Source: Opacimonas sp002292215
Lineage (GTDB): Bacteria > Pseudomonadota > Gammaproteobacteria > Enterobacterales > Alteromonadaceae
Length of the DNA: 64,000 bases
Direction of reading: 5' to 3'
NCBI GenBank assembly: GCA_943846745.1
Contig: OX044360.1
Location: 1,860,001-1,924,000 of the forward strand
Below the pieces are notes generated by a model that was given only the letters and a program-made list of their open reading frames with translations, was not told the DNA's origin and ran no database searches. The translations under genes were made by a program, and so were the position numbers. Positions 43,424 to 52,870 of this stretch are shown here, in pieces; the stretch's first letter is position 1; every line of letters starts with the position of its first letter.

Positions 43424-44338
43424 GTGCATTCAACTTCTGACAAACCAGCTGATTCATCATTATCCCCTACTCAGGCAGGAATGATTTTTGCTGTGTGCGC
43501 TTATACCATTTGGGGCGTCGCACCGATTTATTTTAAGCAGTTATTACACGTCAGTCCAACTGAAATATTAATGCATCGGATCATTTGGTCTGCGGTAGTA
43601 TTAACGGGTCTAATTATTGGTTTAAAACAAATAGGTAAAGTCAGGTCCGCTTTGGTTGACAAAAAGGTTATGGGCCTGCTCGCTACCGCGGGGTTATTAC
43701 TCGGGTGTAATTGGTGGTTATTTATTTGGGCGATTAATAATAATCATCTGTTAGAAGCAAGCTTAGGTTACTACATTAATCCGCTATTTAACGTGTTATT
43801 TGGCTTTGTATTTTTAGGTGAACGCTTTCGTAAGCTGCAAAAAATCGCAGTTGGAATGGCTTTTACCGGTGTCGCCATCTTAATTATTTCCTTTGGAGCA
43901 ATTCCTTATATTGCATTAACTTTGGCGTTAAGCTTCAGTTTATATGGCTTGTTGCGCAAACAGGTTAAGGTTGATTCTATCCCAGGTTTGCTTATTGAAA
44001 CGTGTATGATGCTTCCGCTAGCCATTGGCTATTGGTGCTTGATAGACTCACCTACCTCGAACTTTGCTGAAAACCCCTTATCAACTAATGCGTTATTTGT
44101 ATTGGCTGGAATAGTCACCACTGCGCCATTACTGTGCTTTACTGCCGCAGCAAAACGTTTGTTATATTCGACGTTAGGGTTTTTTCAGTATATTGGTCCG
44201 AGCATCATGTTTGTGCTCGCTGTAGTTGTTTACAACGAGCCGTTTAACATCGAACGAATCATCACGTTTGGGTTTGTATGGGCAGGGTTAGCCGTTTTTA
44301 CGTTTGATGCATTACGCCAATATCGACGAACACGCTAG
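43424..44338 (+). CDS. rarD: EamA-family transporter RarD
   Basis: RarD is an inner-membrane permease of the drug/metabolite transporter superfamily with ten predicted helices. Family patterns are VCAYTIWGVAPIYFKQL, ILMHRIIWS, WWLFIWAINNNHLLEASLGYYINPLF and the C-terminal LGFFQYIGPSIMFVLAV. It starts with GTG, preceded by AAGG about 11 bases away. The substrate is not known; E. coli RarD is named for chloramphenicol resistance. It is convergent with uvrD, with a 12-base gap. Confidence 0.92.
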   Translation: MHSTSDKPADSSLSPTQAGMIFAVCAYTIWGVAPIYFKQLLHVSPTEILMHRIIWSAVVLTGLIIGLKQIGKVRSALVDKKVMGLLATAGLLLGCNWWLFIWAINNNHLLEASLGYYINPLFNVLFGFVFLGERFRKLQKIAVGMAFTGVAILIISFGAIPYIALTLALSFSLYGLLRKQVKVDSIPGLLIETCMMLPLAIGYWCLIDSPTSNFAENPLSTNALFVLAGIVTTAPLLCFTAAAKRLLYSTLGFFQYIGPSIMFVLAVVVYNEPFNIERIITFGFVWAGLAVFTFDALRQYRRTR

Positions 44339-44350
44339 TAGCTAATGACG

Positions 44351-46519
44351 CTAGCAAGGCGTTAATTTGGCGTAAGCCAATACCAACCACTTAGCACCAA
44401 AATCATCAAAATTAACTTGAACGCGGGCGCTATCTCCAGAACCTTCATAGTTTAAGACGGTGCCATCACCAAATTTGTTGTGACTTACTCGCATTCCTAA
44501 TGAAAAACCACTTTCGCTAAATGCTTCGTGTGAAGCACTTGAACTAAATCGATTGTGTATAGGTTGCGCCACATTTTGTCGTAAGCGGATCTCTTCTATG
44601 CATTCTTTGGGAATTTCTCGAATAAAACGACTCGCCGTATGGAATTTATCTTGACCATACACGCGCCGTGTTTCAGCATGCGTAATATATAACTTTTGCA
44701 TCGCACGCGTCATACCTACATAACATAAACGGCGCTCTTCTTCTAAACGTCCAGGCTCATCATTTGTCATGGCGCTAGGGAACATCCCTTCTTCTACCCC
44801 AGCTAAAAATACCAATGAAAATTCCAGTCCTTTAGCCGAGTGAATAGTCATCATTTGTACTGCATCTTGATGCTTTTCAGCCTGACCTTCTCCGGCTTCT
44901 AAGGAAGCATGGGCTAAGAATGCCGATAACGGCGACATATCATCCGCTTCAAGAGGCACTTCAAACTGTTTACATGCCGTAACGAGTTCTTCTAAGTTTT
45001 CAACACGGGCCTGGGCTTTTTCGCCTTTTTCAGCCTGATACATAGCAAACAAACCAGATGCCTTAATCGCATGATCCGCTTGCTTGTCTAACGTCAAAGG
45101 CTTAATGTCATTACTCATGTTCATGATCAAATCCACAAATCCTTGCAACGCATTCCCCGCTCGTCCTGATAAACGTTTTTCTTGGAGCATCATAATGGAG
45201 GTTTGCCACATGGACTGTTCGGTTGAGCGAGCTAACTCACGGATCTGAGATAGGGTTTTATCCCCCATCCCTCGCGTGGGTGTATTAACCACACGTTCAA
45301 ACGCCGCATCATCCAACGGATGGTTAATCATGCGTAAATACGCAAGCGCATCTTTAATTTCTTGGCGTTCAAAAAAGCGTAACCCACCATAAATACGGTA
45401 TGGGATCGCTTCTTGTAACAAGGCTTCTTCGAGTACTCGAGACTGGGCGTTATTACGGTATAAAATGGCACAATCAGACAAGGCATTACCTTCATCCATC
45501 CATTCTTTGATCCGCGCCACAATAAATCGAGCTTCATCTAGTTCGTTAAACCCTGCGTAGAGTTTAATTTTCTCACCATCTTCGTCTTCAGTCCATAACT
45601 CCTTGCCTAAACGACCAGCATTGTTGTCAATCACGGCATTGGCGGCTTTTAGGATATGCCCTGTAGAGCGATAATTTTGCTCTAAGCGAACGGTGTCTGC
45701 ACTGGGAAAGTCTTTCAAAAAATGCGAAATATTTTCAACATTCGCACCACGCCAGCCATAAATAGATTGATCATCATCACCAACAATCATCATGTTATTC
45801 TCAGGACATGCTAATAATCGCAGCCATGCATATTGAATATTGTTGGTATCTTGAAATTCGTCTACCAAAATCGTGCGAAAACGTTGCTGGTAATGTTGTT
45901 TCAGACGCGGATTATCACGCCATAACTCATAAGCTCGAAGTAACAACTCCGCAAAGTCGATGAGTCCTGAACGATCACAGGTTTGTTGATATGCTTGATA
46001 AATATCTCGCATTTTTTGTTGATTAGCATCACCAAATGTATCGATGTCTTTAGGACGTAAGCCTTCGTCTTTGTTGCCGTTGATATACCATTGTAACTGT
46101 TTGGCTGGCCAATCTTTTTCGTCCAAATTCATGGATTTGATAATGCGCTTAATCAAACGATGCTGATCATCCGAATCTAAAATAGTGAAATTTTCAGGTA
46201 ACTTCGCTTCAGTATAATGCGCGCGTAATAGTCGATGCGCCAAACCATGAAAGGTACCAATCCACATATGATGCAAAGATTGACCTTTCAGATGTTCAAT
46301 ACGCCCACGCATTTCGCGCGCAGCTTTGTTGGTAAACGTGACGGCTAATATTGAAAAAGGTGATAAATTCTCGACTTCCATGAGCCACGCAATACGATGC
46401 ACCAAGACTCGTGTTTTACCACTGCCGGCGCCTGCAAGAATTAGCAAATCTTGGGCTGGGGCGGCAACGGCTTGGCGTTGCTTGTCATTTAACCCATCAA
46501 GTAATCGAGAAACATCCAT
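44351..46519 (-). CDS. uvrD: DNA helicase II UvrD
   Basis: UvrD is the 3'-5' helicase of nucleotide excision and mismatch repair. The 722-residue protein carries the SF1 motifs: LNDKQRQAVAAPAQ, Walker A LAGAGSGKTRVLVHRI, FTNKAAREMRGRIE, Walker B VDEFQDTN, DDDQSIYGWRGA, QNYRST, and MTIHSAKGLEFSLVFLAG with YVGMTRAM. A C-terminal Tudor-like segment (GMRVSHNKFGDGTVLNYEG) follows. It has its own LexA box upstream and is thus likely SOS-induced, separate from the xerC/yigB operon before it. Confidence 0.97.
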   Translation of the reverse strand: MDVSRLLDGLNDKQRQAVAAPAQDLLILAGAGSGKTRVLVHRIAWLMEVENLSPFSILAVTFTNKAAREMRGRIEHLKGQSLHHMWIGTFHGLAHRLLRAHYTEAKLPENFTILDSDDQHRLIKRIIKSMNLDEKDWPAKQLQWYINGNKDEGLRPKDIDTFGDANQQKMRDIYQAYQQTCDRSGLIDFAELLLRAYELWRDNPRLKQHYQQRFRTILVDEFQDTNNIQYAWLRLLACPENNMMIVGDDDQSIYGWRGANVENISHFLKDFPSADTVRLEQNYRSTGHILKAANAVIDNNAGRLGKELWTEDEDGEKIKLYAGFNELDEARFIVARIKEWMDEGNALSDCAILYRNNAQSRVLEEALLQEAIPYRIYGGLRFFERQEIKDALAYLRMINHPLDDAAFERVVNTPTRGMGDKTLSQIRELARSTEQSMWQTSIMMLQEKRLSGRAGNALQGFVDLIMNMSNDIKPLTLDKQADHAIKASGLFAMYQAEKGEKAQARVENLEELVTACKQFEVPLEADDMSPLSAFLAHASLEAGEGQAEKHQDAVQMMTIHSAKGLEFSLVFLAGVEEGMFPSAMTNDEPGRLEEERRLCYVGMTRAMQKLYITHAETRRVYGQDKFHTASRFIREIPKECIEEIRLRQNVAQPIHNRFSSSASHEAFSESGFSLGMRVSHNKFGDGTVLNYEGSGDSARVQVNFDDFGAKWLVLAYAKLTPC

Positions 46520-46555
46520 CTATTGGCCTTTTGTGGTCTTTGGCTTAAAGCAGCC

Positions 46556-46587
46556 AGTATAGCGAAAAACTGTAGTTTTATACAGTG
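46556..46587 (-). promoter_or_regulatory. LexA box and -10 element of uvrD
   Basis: CTGT at 46570-46573 and ACAG at 46582-46585 are separated by eight A/T-rich bases, a perfect CTGT-N8-ACAG operator (20-mer at 46568-46587). It lies about 50 bases before the uvrD start. On the minus strand a -10 TATACT lies at 46556-46561, and the operator covers the -35 region, so LexA binding would block RNA polymerase. Confidence 0.85.
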
Positions 46588-46602
46588 CTTTTATGACGAC
46601 TA

Positions 46603-47322
46603 TTATTTAGCCCAGTGTAACAGATCAGTAAAGTGAGATAACTGCACATCAGGTAAGCATCGAGTCGGCTCTTGACGGATCAGCATTGGGCGATCAGCAG
46701 CATACCATGCCGACTTGTAACCATTTTGATAAGCACCTAGCACGTCATTATAAAGATTATCACCGACGTGTAATATTTCCTTGGTGGGTAAATCAAGGGC
46801 ACGCTGTGCTTTGACGAACATATCCGCATGGGGTTTGGCACGATTATCAATATTCGCATGATAAACATGACTAAAGTATCCCCCCAACCCAATGGCATTC
46901 ACATCGACATTGCCATTGGTAATCGCAACCAGAGGCATAGACTCGGCTAATTGTTCTAATACCTGACAGTACTCAATGGCAACGGTAAAATTACTGCGCT
47001 GTTGATAAAAATACGTAAAACAATCTAGCGCTGCTGCCTCTAATTCTTCGCCAGTATAGCCGCTTGCAGCCAAGCCTAAGCGTAACGTCGCTAATCGTAG
47101 CATACCCATGTCATATTGGATGTGAGGCTCGGTCGTTAATGCTTGGCGTTTGCAAGCTATCCAATCGTGTTTGCTCAATTTTGCAGCCGCCGGATAATGT
47201 GACGCAATATGAACCATTAGTGCTTCTTCAGCTTGATAAATATACGGCATGTTGTCGTACAACGTATCATCTAAATCAAATGTCATCGCACTGATATGGG
47301 TGACTGGTCGGTAAAATATCAT
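46603..47322 (-). CDS. yigB: HAD-family phosphatase YigB-like
   Basis: A 239-residue HAD hydrolase. In E. coli YigB removes phosphate from the riboflavin intermediate 5-amino-6-(5-phospho-D-ribitylamino)uracil and from FMN. Motif I is TFDLDDTLYDN with both Asp, motif II AITNGN, motif III Lys in RAKPHADMF, and motif IV HVGDNLYNDVLGAYQNG. The start overlaps the xerC stop by 4 bases. The xerC-yigB-uvrD order is the same as in E. coli. Confidence 0.9.
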   Translation of the reverse strand: MIFYRPVTHISAMTFDLDDTLYDNMPYIYQAEEALMVHIASHYPAAAKLSKHDWIACKRQALTTEPHIQYDMGMLRLATLRLGLAASGYTGEELEAAALDCFTYFYQQRSNFTVAIEYCQVLEQLAESMPLVAITNGNVDVNAIGLGGYFSHVYHANIDNRAKPHADMFVKAQRALDLPTKEILHVGDNLYNDVLGAYQNGYKSAWYAADRPMLIRQEPTRCLPDVQLSHFTDLLHWAK

Positions 47323-48233
47323 TTTTTAGCCCTTGGATGCGCGCTATCATACACGCCCGCTAGGTGTTGAAAATCAAGGTGAGTATACACTTGTGTAGTC
47401 GCTAAATTAGCATGACCCAATAATTCTTGCACTGCGCGTAAATCACCACTTGATTCTAATACGTGTGTTGCAAAGGAATGGCGCAGTTTATGCGGAGAAA
47501 TATGCGTTTCAATGCCTTGTTTTACGCCTAGTTGCTCTAACCGTTTAGCTACTTGGCGATTACCTAAACGCCCACCACGCTGTGATAAAAACAACGCAGT
47601 CTCTGTGCAATTTGCAGGAGTAATAAACTCCACTCGCCAGTTTAGCCATGCATTCACGGCATCCCATGCATGTTGCCCAATCGGGATCCGTCGTTGTTTT
47701 CCGCCTTTACCATTGACGTTGAGAATATGATCATCAAGCACATCTAAGCAATTAAGACCGGTGACTTCAGATAAGCGTAAACCACAACCATAGACTAGCT
47801 CAAACATCGCTTTATCACGGGCTTCATGCACCGATTCAGGAGTAAAGGTCAGTAGCCCTTCAAGTTGTTCAACATGTAAATGTTTAGGTAGCGGTTTGCC
47901 CATTTTAGGCGCGTTAACTGATTCCGCAGGGTTTTGCAGCAAGACACCCTGCTCGACTAAAAATGTACAAAACTGACGTAATGCGCTTAAACGTAATGCT
48001 ATACTGCGTGCGCTTAACCCGCTCTGCTTAGATAAGGAGACAATTCGTTTTATTTGTTCAACACTCAAATTCTGCCAAGTGTACAAGGTGAGTAAGTCTT
48101 TACTAACTAAAATATGAGAGATGTAAGCTTGTTGGGTATGTATAGAGTATTGGCGTTCAACTTTGAGCATTTGGGCAAATGCAAATACCCACTCATCATC
48201 ATGGATGGTGGTTGAGTGGGCCGGCGTAGTCAT
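47319..48233 (-). CDS. xerC: Tyrosine recombinase XerC
   Basis: XerC acts with XerD at the dif site to resolve chromosome dimers. The 304-residue protein has an N-terminal SAM-like DNA-binding domain (VERQYSIHTQQAYISHI) and the catalytic residues Arg (YGCGLRLSEVTGL), Lys (NGKGGKQRRIPIG), His and Arg (HKLRHSFATH), His and Tyr (LLGHANLATTQVYTH). The frame is open to a TTG inside the DUF484 gene, but the ATG at 48233, 7 bases after the DUF484 stop, is a more likely start. Confidence 0.95.
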   Translation of the reverse strand: MTTPAHSTTIHDDEWVFAFAQMLKVERQYSIHTQQAYISHILVSKDLLTLYTWQNLSVEQIKRIVSLSKQSGLSARSIALRLSALRQFCTFLVEQGVLLQNPAESVNAPKMGKPLPKHLHVEQLEGLLTFTPESVHEARDKAMFELVYGCGLRLSEVTGLNCLDVLDDHILNVNGKGGKQRRIPIGQHAWDAVNAWLNWRVEFITPANCTETALFLSQRGGRLGNRQVAKRLEQLGVKQGIETHISPHKLRHSFATHVLESSGDLRAVQELLGHANLATTQVYTHLDFQHLAGVYDSAHPRAKK

Positions 48234-48240
48234 TGGCTTA

Positions 48241-48906
48241 CTACGACTCAGGACGGACAAGGATCCGAGCGAGCACTTGCTCTAATAACTGCTTGAGTTG
48301 CAATAAAAATAACGTGTCCATTTCTGGATGAAAATGCGTCGCAGAATCACTGCCTACCGCAAACAAGCCTAATGCCTTTTTATCACCAATTAACATCAAT
48401 GCACACGACTCAACCGAGACATCATTAAAGATTTGTTTGGTTTCGTTTTGGGATAGACGCCCAAAAAAGAAATCTGAGTGCTTAAAGCGTTTATCAATCA
48501 ACGCATGATGTTTAAAATCAGCATAATCGGTATGTTTAACAAATAATTGAACACAAACATTAGCCAGTGCAAGCTGACCTTTAAAACAGGCTTGTAACGC
48601 TTCTTCTACTTCCGTTAACGTCTCACACGTATATAAACGTTGCAGTAACTGCGCATAGATTTGAAATAACTGTTCATTATTATCGGCATTGCGGATCAGT
48701 GCTGCTAATTCTTGACGCTGTTGATGTAATTGTGAACGTAATTGCTCCGCTTGTAGCTCCACCAAAGACACCGAACCTCGTTGTTGATGTGGGATAGATA
48801 ATTCAGCTGTGAGCTCAGGGTATTCAACAAAAAAATCAACATTGTCACTTAAATAAGCAGCAACTTGTTGTGCACTAATGCCGTTTACTTTTTCAGCTTG
48901 GCTCAT
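48241..48906 (-). CDS. DUF484 (GAF-like) protein
   Basis: A 221-residue cytoplasmic protein of family DUF484, the counterpart of E. coli YigA. The N-terminal helix region (QQVAAYLSDNVDFFVEYPEL) and coiled segment (LRSQLHQQRQELAALIRNA) lead to a GAF-like domain. The function is unknown. It is constantly found between dapF and xerC. Its start overlaps the dapF stop by 4 bases, so the genes are translated together. Confidence 0.92.
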   Translation of the reverse strand: MSQAEKVNGISAQQVAAYLSDNVDFFVEYPELTAELSIPHQQRGSVSLVELQAEQLRSQLHQQRQELAALIRNADNNEQLFQIYAQLLQRLYTCETLTEVEEALQACFKGQLALANVCVQLFVKHTDYADFKHHALIDKRFKHSDFFFGRLSQNETKQIFNDVSVESCALMLIGDKKALGLFAVGSDSATHFHPEMDTLFLLQLKQLLEQVLARILVRPES

Positions 48907-49733
48907 AAAAATATCTTTCCATCAAAAACATGCTCAGCAGGACCGGTCATTTTTAACGTATGATCCGGACCTTGCCAACGAATAGTTAAAGGCCCACCGG
49001 GTAAGGTAACATTAACCTCTTGTCCTAGTTTACCTTGAATTTGACCAATTGCCACAGCTGCACAGGCGCCAGTTCCACAGGCCATCGTCTCACCCACACC
49101 GCGTTCAAATACGCGTAGCTTAACGTTGTGCTCATCAATAATTTGCATAAAACCAACATTGACCTTTTGCGGAAACCGTTCGTGCGACTCTAATAATGTG
49201 CCCACACCTTGTACATCAAAAGTATCAATATCATCAACAATTAAGACACAGTGTGGATTGCCCATTGACACAGCACCACAAAAAAACGTCTGGTCTTGTT
49301 CTCTAATAATATAGGTCTTTTCTTCTTTTTGTGCTTTGATCGGGACGTCTTCTGGCGCAAATTTTGGCTTACCCATGTTGACGGTCACTTGCCCATCTTT
49401 TTCAAGATAGAGCATGATCTTACCCGCTTTAGTACTAACGGATATTTTACTCTTATGCGTGAGGTTTTTGTTTTTAACAAAACGGGCAAAACAGCGCGCG
49501 CCATTGCCACACTGTTCTACTTCAGAGCCATCAGCATTAAAAATTCGATAATGAAAATCTTGGTCAGGATCGTATGGCGGCTCAACCAATAACAGCTGGT
49601 CAAAACCTATTCCCAAATTACGATTAGCCAGTTGCTGGATCCGCTCCGGAGAAAAATAGATGTTTTGGGTGATGCAATCCACCACCATAAAATCATTACC
49701 AAGACCATGCATCTTGGTGAATTCAACCAACAT
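48903..49733 (-). CDS. dapF: Diaminopimelate epimerase
   Basis: DapF turns LL- into meso-diaminopimelate for lysine and peptidoglycan. The 276-residue enzyme has the start FTKMHGLGNDFMVVD and the two catalytic Cys in EQCGNGARCFARF and ETMACGTGACAAVA. AAGG lies about 9 bases before the ATG. It follows lysA by 36 bases, linking meso-diaminopimelate production with its decarboxylation. Confidence 0.97.
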   Translation of the reverse strand: MLVEFTKMHGLGNDFMVVDCITQNIYFSPERIQQLANRNLGIGFDQLLLVEPPYDPDQDFHYRIFNADGSEVEQCGNGARCFARFVKNKNLTHKSKISVSTKAGKIMLYLEKDGQVTVNMGKPKFAPEDVPIKAQKEEKTYIIREQDQTFFCGAVSMGNPHCVLIVDDIDTFDVQGVGTLLESHERFPQKVNVGFMQIIDEHNVKLRVFERGVGETMACGTGACAAVAIGQIQGKLGQEVNVTLPGGPLTIRWQGPDHTLKMTGPAEHVFDGKIFL

Positions 49734-49769
49734 TATTGGCAGCCTTAAATTTTAATAATTGCACTTAGT

Positions 49770-51020
49770 TTACTGGACTTTGTACTCGTTGTGCCACAAA
49801 TCTTCGATCTTTTCGCGTTCACGTACTACAAGCACCTTATCACCATCCACCATGATCTCAGCTGGACGAGCACGAGTGTTGTAATTTGATGCCATTACAA
49901 AGCCATAGGCGCCAGCACTTTTCACGGCCAAAATATCATCGGGAGCGATCGCCAGTTCGCGATCTTTACCCAGAAAATCGCCCGTCTCACAGACAGGACC
50001 AACCACATCATAAATCGCAGCAGCAACGTCGGTGCGCGGCGTTACAGGGACGATATCTTGCCATGCAGAATACAGTGCTGGACGTAACAAATCGTTCATC
50101 GCGGCATCAATAATTGCAAAGTGCTTGTCTTCGTTTTGCTTTAAAAACTCAACTTTCGTCAATAATACGCCGGCATTCGCAGCAATGGCGCGCCCTGGCT
50201 CCATGATGAGCTTCATGTGCTCTCGACCTTGCATTTTTTGCGCAATCGCAGAGGCATATTCAGCGGGTTGTGGCGGTGTTTCATTGGCATACGTTACACC
50301 TAAACCACCACCAACATCGAGGTGCTCGATTGCAATACCTTGCTCAGCTAACTCATCGACTAAGCCTAATAAACGCTCAAGCGCATCAACAAATGGCGCC
50401 GTATCGGTTAACTGTGAACCAATATGACAATCCATACCTTTGATTTCAAGATGTGATAAGGAATTGGCATATAAATAAGTTTCGACTGCTTTGGTATGAG
50501 CTATGCCAAATTTATTGGCTTTGAGCCCTGTTGAAATATACGGATGCGTGTTGGCATCGACATCAGGATTAATACGTAAAGAAATCCTAGCACGTTTGCC
50601 AGCTTTTGCTGCCACGGCATTGATACGGTCTAGTTCAGCAAATGATTCTACGTTGAAACACAAAATATCATGTTGAAGGGCAAGTTCGATTTCTGAAGCG
50701 GTTTTACCGACGCCAGAAAATACGACTTTGCGCGGATCACCACCGGCAGCAAGCACTCGTTGTAATTCGCCACCAGAGACTATATCAAAGCCCGAGCCTA
50801 GCTTAGCTAACACACTCAATACACCAATATTTGAATTGGCTTTAACCGCAAAACAGATCAAATGCGGATGATCGCCTAATGCCTCATCAAATTTGTGCCA
50901 ATGACGTTCCAGTGTTTTACGCGAATACACATAAGTCGGAGTGCCGTGAGTTTTGGCAATATCAGCGAGAGACACATCTTCAACATGTAACGTACCGTTT
51001 TGGTAATCAAAAAAATCCAT
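49770..51020 (-). CDS. lysA: Diaminopimelate decarboxylase
   Basis: LysA makes L-lysine from meso-diaminopimelate with pyridoxal phosphate. The 416-residue alanine-racemase-fold enzyme has the PLP Lys in CFAVKANSN, SGGELQRVLAAG, HLDVGGGLGV, MEPGRAIAANAGVLL, and the active-site Cys region VVGPVCETGDFLG. It lies between lptM and dapF. No lysine riboswitch is seen in the 15 bases before it, which suits its position inside an operon. Confidence 0.97.
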   Translation of the reverse strand: MDFFDYQNGTLHVEDVSLADIAKTHGTPTYVYSRKTLERHWHKFDEALGDHPHLICFAVKANSNIGVLSVLAKLGSGFDIVSGGELQRVLAAGGDPRKVVFSGVGKTASEIELALQHDILCFNVESFAELDRINAVAAKAGKRARISLRINPDVDANTHPYISTGLKANKFGIAHTKAVETYLYANSLSHLEIKGMDCHIGSQLTDTAPFVDALERLLGLVDELAEQGIAIEHLDVGGGLGVTYANETPPQPAEYASAIAQKMQGREHMKLIMEPGRAIAANAGVLLTKVEFLKQNEDKHFAIIDAAMNDLLRPALYSAWQDIVPVTPRTDVAAAIYDVVGPVCETGDFLGKDRELAIAPDDILAVKSAGAYGFVMASNYNTRARPAEIMVDGDKVLVVREREKIEDLWHNEYKVQ

Positions 51021-51035
51021 AAAACTATTCTCTAC

Positions 51036-51251
51036 TTATCTTAACTGTTCATCTGCGCTGAGCTGAGGGGTTGCAGGAGGTAATGTATCATTCTGGCTAG
51101 GCTTGTTTTGTTCAGGAGGAGGTGGCGGTAAACGCAGCGGTCCTTTTTGACCACAGCCACTGAGCAACATACTACCGAGCAAAATGCCCAATAATGACCA
51201 GACCTGAACTCGTCTATTAAATCCGCTGGGAAAGCCCATAAACTTATACAT
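51036..51251 (-). CDS. lptM: LPS-assembly lipoprotein LptM (YifL)
   Basis: A 71-residue lipoprotein with lipobox LSGC followed by the family motif GQKGPLRLPPPPP and a Pro-rich tail. In E. coli LptM stabilises the oxidised LptD-LptE translocon in the outer membrane. The frame is open further upstream, but ATG 51251 or ATG 51239 gives a normal signal peptide (basic NRR then a hydrophobic core). I chose 51251 with low certainty. It is the first gene of the lysA-dapF-xerC block. Confidence 0.88.
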   Translation of the reverse strand: MYKFMGFPSGFNRRVQVWSLLGILLGSMLLSGCGQKGPLRLPPPPPEQNKPSQNDTLPPATPQLSADEQLR

Positions 51252-51394
51252 CGCTACTACTTTCGCTATTACCTTATAATAGGTAGTATGATCGGTAACA
51301 TGAACGTAAAAAGCAAGCACAAAACGACACAATTTAGTCGCAATCTACTTGCTTGATTCAATAATCTACCAGAAACCGTATAAACCGAGCTAAA

Positions 51395-52177
51395 TTACTT
51401 AAATAATTCGTTTAAATATGCCGCTATTCTCACACCGCCTTGTGCAAGACGTTGATTAACGGTATCTAAATGTTGATACACATAACGGTAGTTTTCTTTT
51501 TCATTTTTAGTGTAGATCCCTTTGCGGATATCATAACTTTCTTTGATCCACACCATAGGATCAGGCTCCATCCATTGCGCAACAGTCGTTGCAGTCATCT
51601 TACGAGACAACCAATCCGAGTATTCGGTATACGACAACTTTTGCTGCTCGATGATACCGCTATCCCATACACGATGGAGATTAGAACGCTCCCAAAAGAA
51701 TTCCAAACGCACATCATTGCCACCACGATCGTCACCGTTACCGACATGCAATGGTTGATGTAAATCACCAATAATATGCACAATAAAATGCAACGCAGTT
51801 TGGCGATCTGCCACTGACAAACGGGTATTGATGACTTGATTACTAAACATCATTAACGCGGTGTAAGCATCGCCTTTTTCTGGCGCACCCACTTGTGCAT
51901 ACGTCTTACCGTCCGGCACAGTGACATAATGATACGCTGTGGATTCTTTTTGCCAGAACTCCGCAGGATTAGAACGGTTAAAATCCGCTAATGCAGAAAT
52001 TTCCGCTAACGTATGGTTTGGGTACAATTCGGCTATGGCTGCTTGCGCCATAGGACTCAAATATTGAGTCGCAATTTCACCTGTAACGCGATGACCTATT
52101 TTGCCCCATGCCCACGCTGACTGACTGACACTCAGCAAGCTACTTACTACAAACAAGCACACAATAATGTGTTTCAT
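51395..52177 (-). CDS. Secreted S1/P1-type zinc nuclease
   Basis: A 260-residue periplasmic or secreted nuclease of the S1/P1 family. The signal peptide ends AWA, leaving Trp as the mature N-terminus. All nine zinc ligands of P1 nuclease can be matched: Trp1 and His6 (WGKIGH), Asp in LADFNR, His in AYHYVT, His, Asp and His in VHIIGDLHQPLHVG, and His and Asp in NLHRVWD. The family cuts single-stranded DNA and RNA and removes 3' phosphates. ATG 52177 with AAGGA is chosen over an upstream frame. A role in scavenging phosphate or nucleosides is an inference. Confidence 0.93.
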   Translation of the reverse strand: MKHIIVCLFVVSSLLSVSQSAWAWGKIGHRVTGEIATQYLSPMAQAAIAELYPNHTLAEISALADFNRSNPAEFWQKESTAYHYVTVPDGKTYAQVGAPEKGDAYTALMMFSNQVINTRLSVADRQTALHFIVHIIGDLHQPLHVGNGDDRGGNDVRLEFFWERSNLHRVWDSGIIEQQKLSYTEYSDWLSRKMTATTVAQWMEPDPMVWIKESYDIRKGIYTKNEKENYRYVYQHLDTVNQRLAQGGVRIAAYLNELFK

Positions 52178-52224
52178 GTTAACGGTCCTTAAAAAAATAA
52201 TAATAAATTTCAATAAAATACAGG

Positions 52225-52869
52225 TTATGCTGGTTTGTAGCCCCAACGTTGCATAATTGTTTGATCCACACCCACATGGTCTAAAATACGCGCCACCACA
52301 AAATCGACTAAATCAGCAATGCTCTTAGGTTCATGATAGAACCCAGGAGCAGCAGGCATAATAGTCACGCCAATTTGTGATAACTTCAGCATATTTTCTA
52401 AATGAATGGTCGAAAATGGCATTTCTCGCGGCACTATAATCAGCTGGCCACGCTCTTTTATTACAACATCCGCCGCACGTTCGATCAAGTTATCACTCGC
52501 CCCCATAGCAATGGCTGATAAGGTCCCCGTAGAACAAGGACATACCACCATGAGCTTGGGCGCAGCAGAGCCAGAAGCCACAGGAGAAAACCATTCATCT
52601 TTGCCACATGCAATAATCTGACCTGGTTGAGCCGAAAAACGCTCGGTAAAAAACGCACTGACCGCTTCGGGTTTACTTGGTACTTTGAGGTTTTCTTCCG
52701 TTGCCATGACGACTTTTGCCGCAGACGAAATTAGGACATAAACTTGAAAATCCGCTTTGACCAATAACTCTAATAAACGCAAAGCATATGGCGTTCCAGA
52801 CGCTCCTGTAATGGCTAAGGTAATGCGCTTATTCCAAGCAGTTAAGGTCGATACAGGTGTTAGGCTCAT
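52225..52869 (-). CDS. ubiX: Flavin prenyltransferase UbiX
   Basis: UbiX makes prenylated FMN for the UbiD decarboxylase of ubiquinone synthesis. The 214-residue protein has the flavin site TLAITGASGTPYALRLLELL, CPCSTGTLSAIAMGASDNLIERAADV, and the C-terminal PREMPFSTIHLENMLKLSQ with MPAAPGFYHEP. The start lies 1 base after the mpl stop, so mpl and ubiX are co-transcribed. Confidence 0.96.
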   Translation of the reverse strand: MSLTPVSTLTAWNKRITLAITGASGTPYALRLLELLVKADFQVYVLISSAAKVVMATEENLKVPSKPEAVSAFFTERFSAQPGQIIACGKDEWFSPVASGSAAPKLMVVCPCSTGTLSAIAMGASDNLIERAADVVIKERGQLIIVPREMPFSTIHLENMLKLSQIGVTIMPAAPGFYHEPKSIADLVDFVVARILDHVGVDQTIMQRWGYKPA

Positions 52870-52870
52870 G

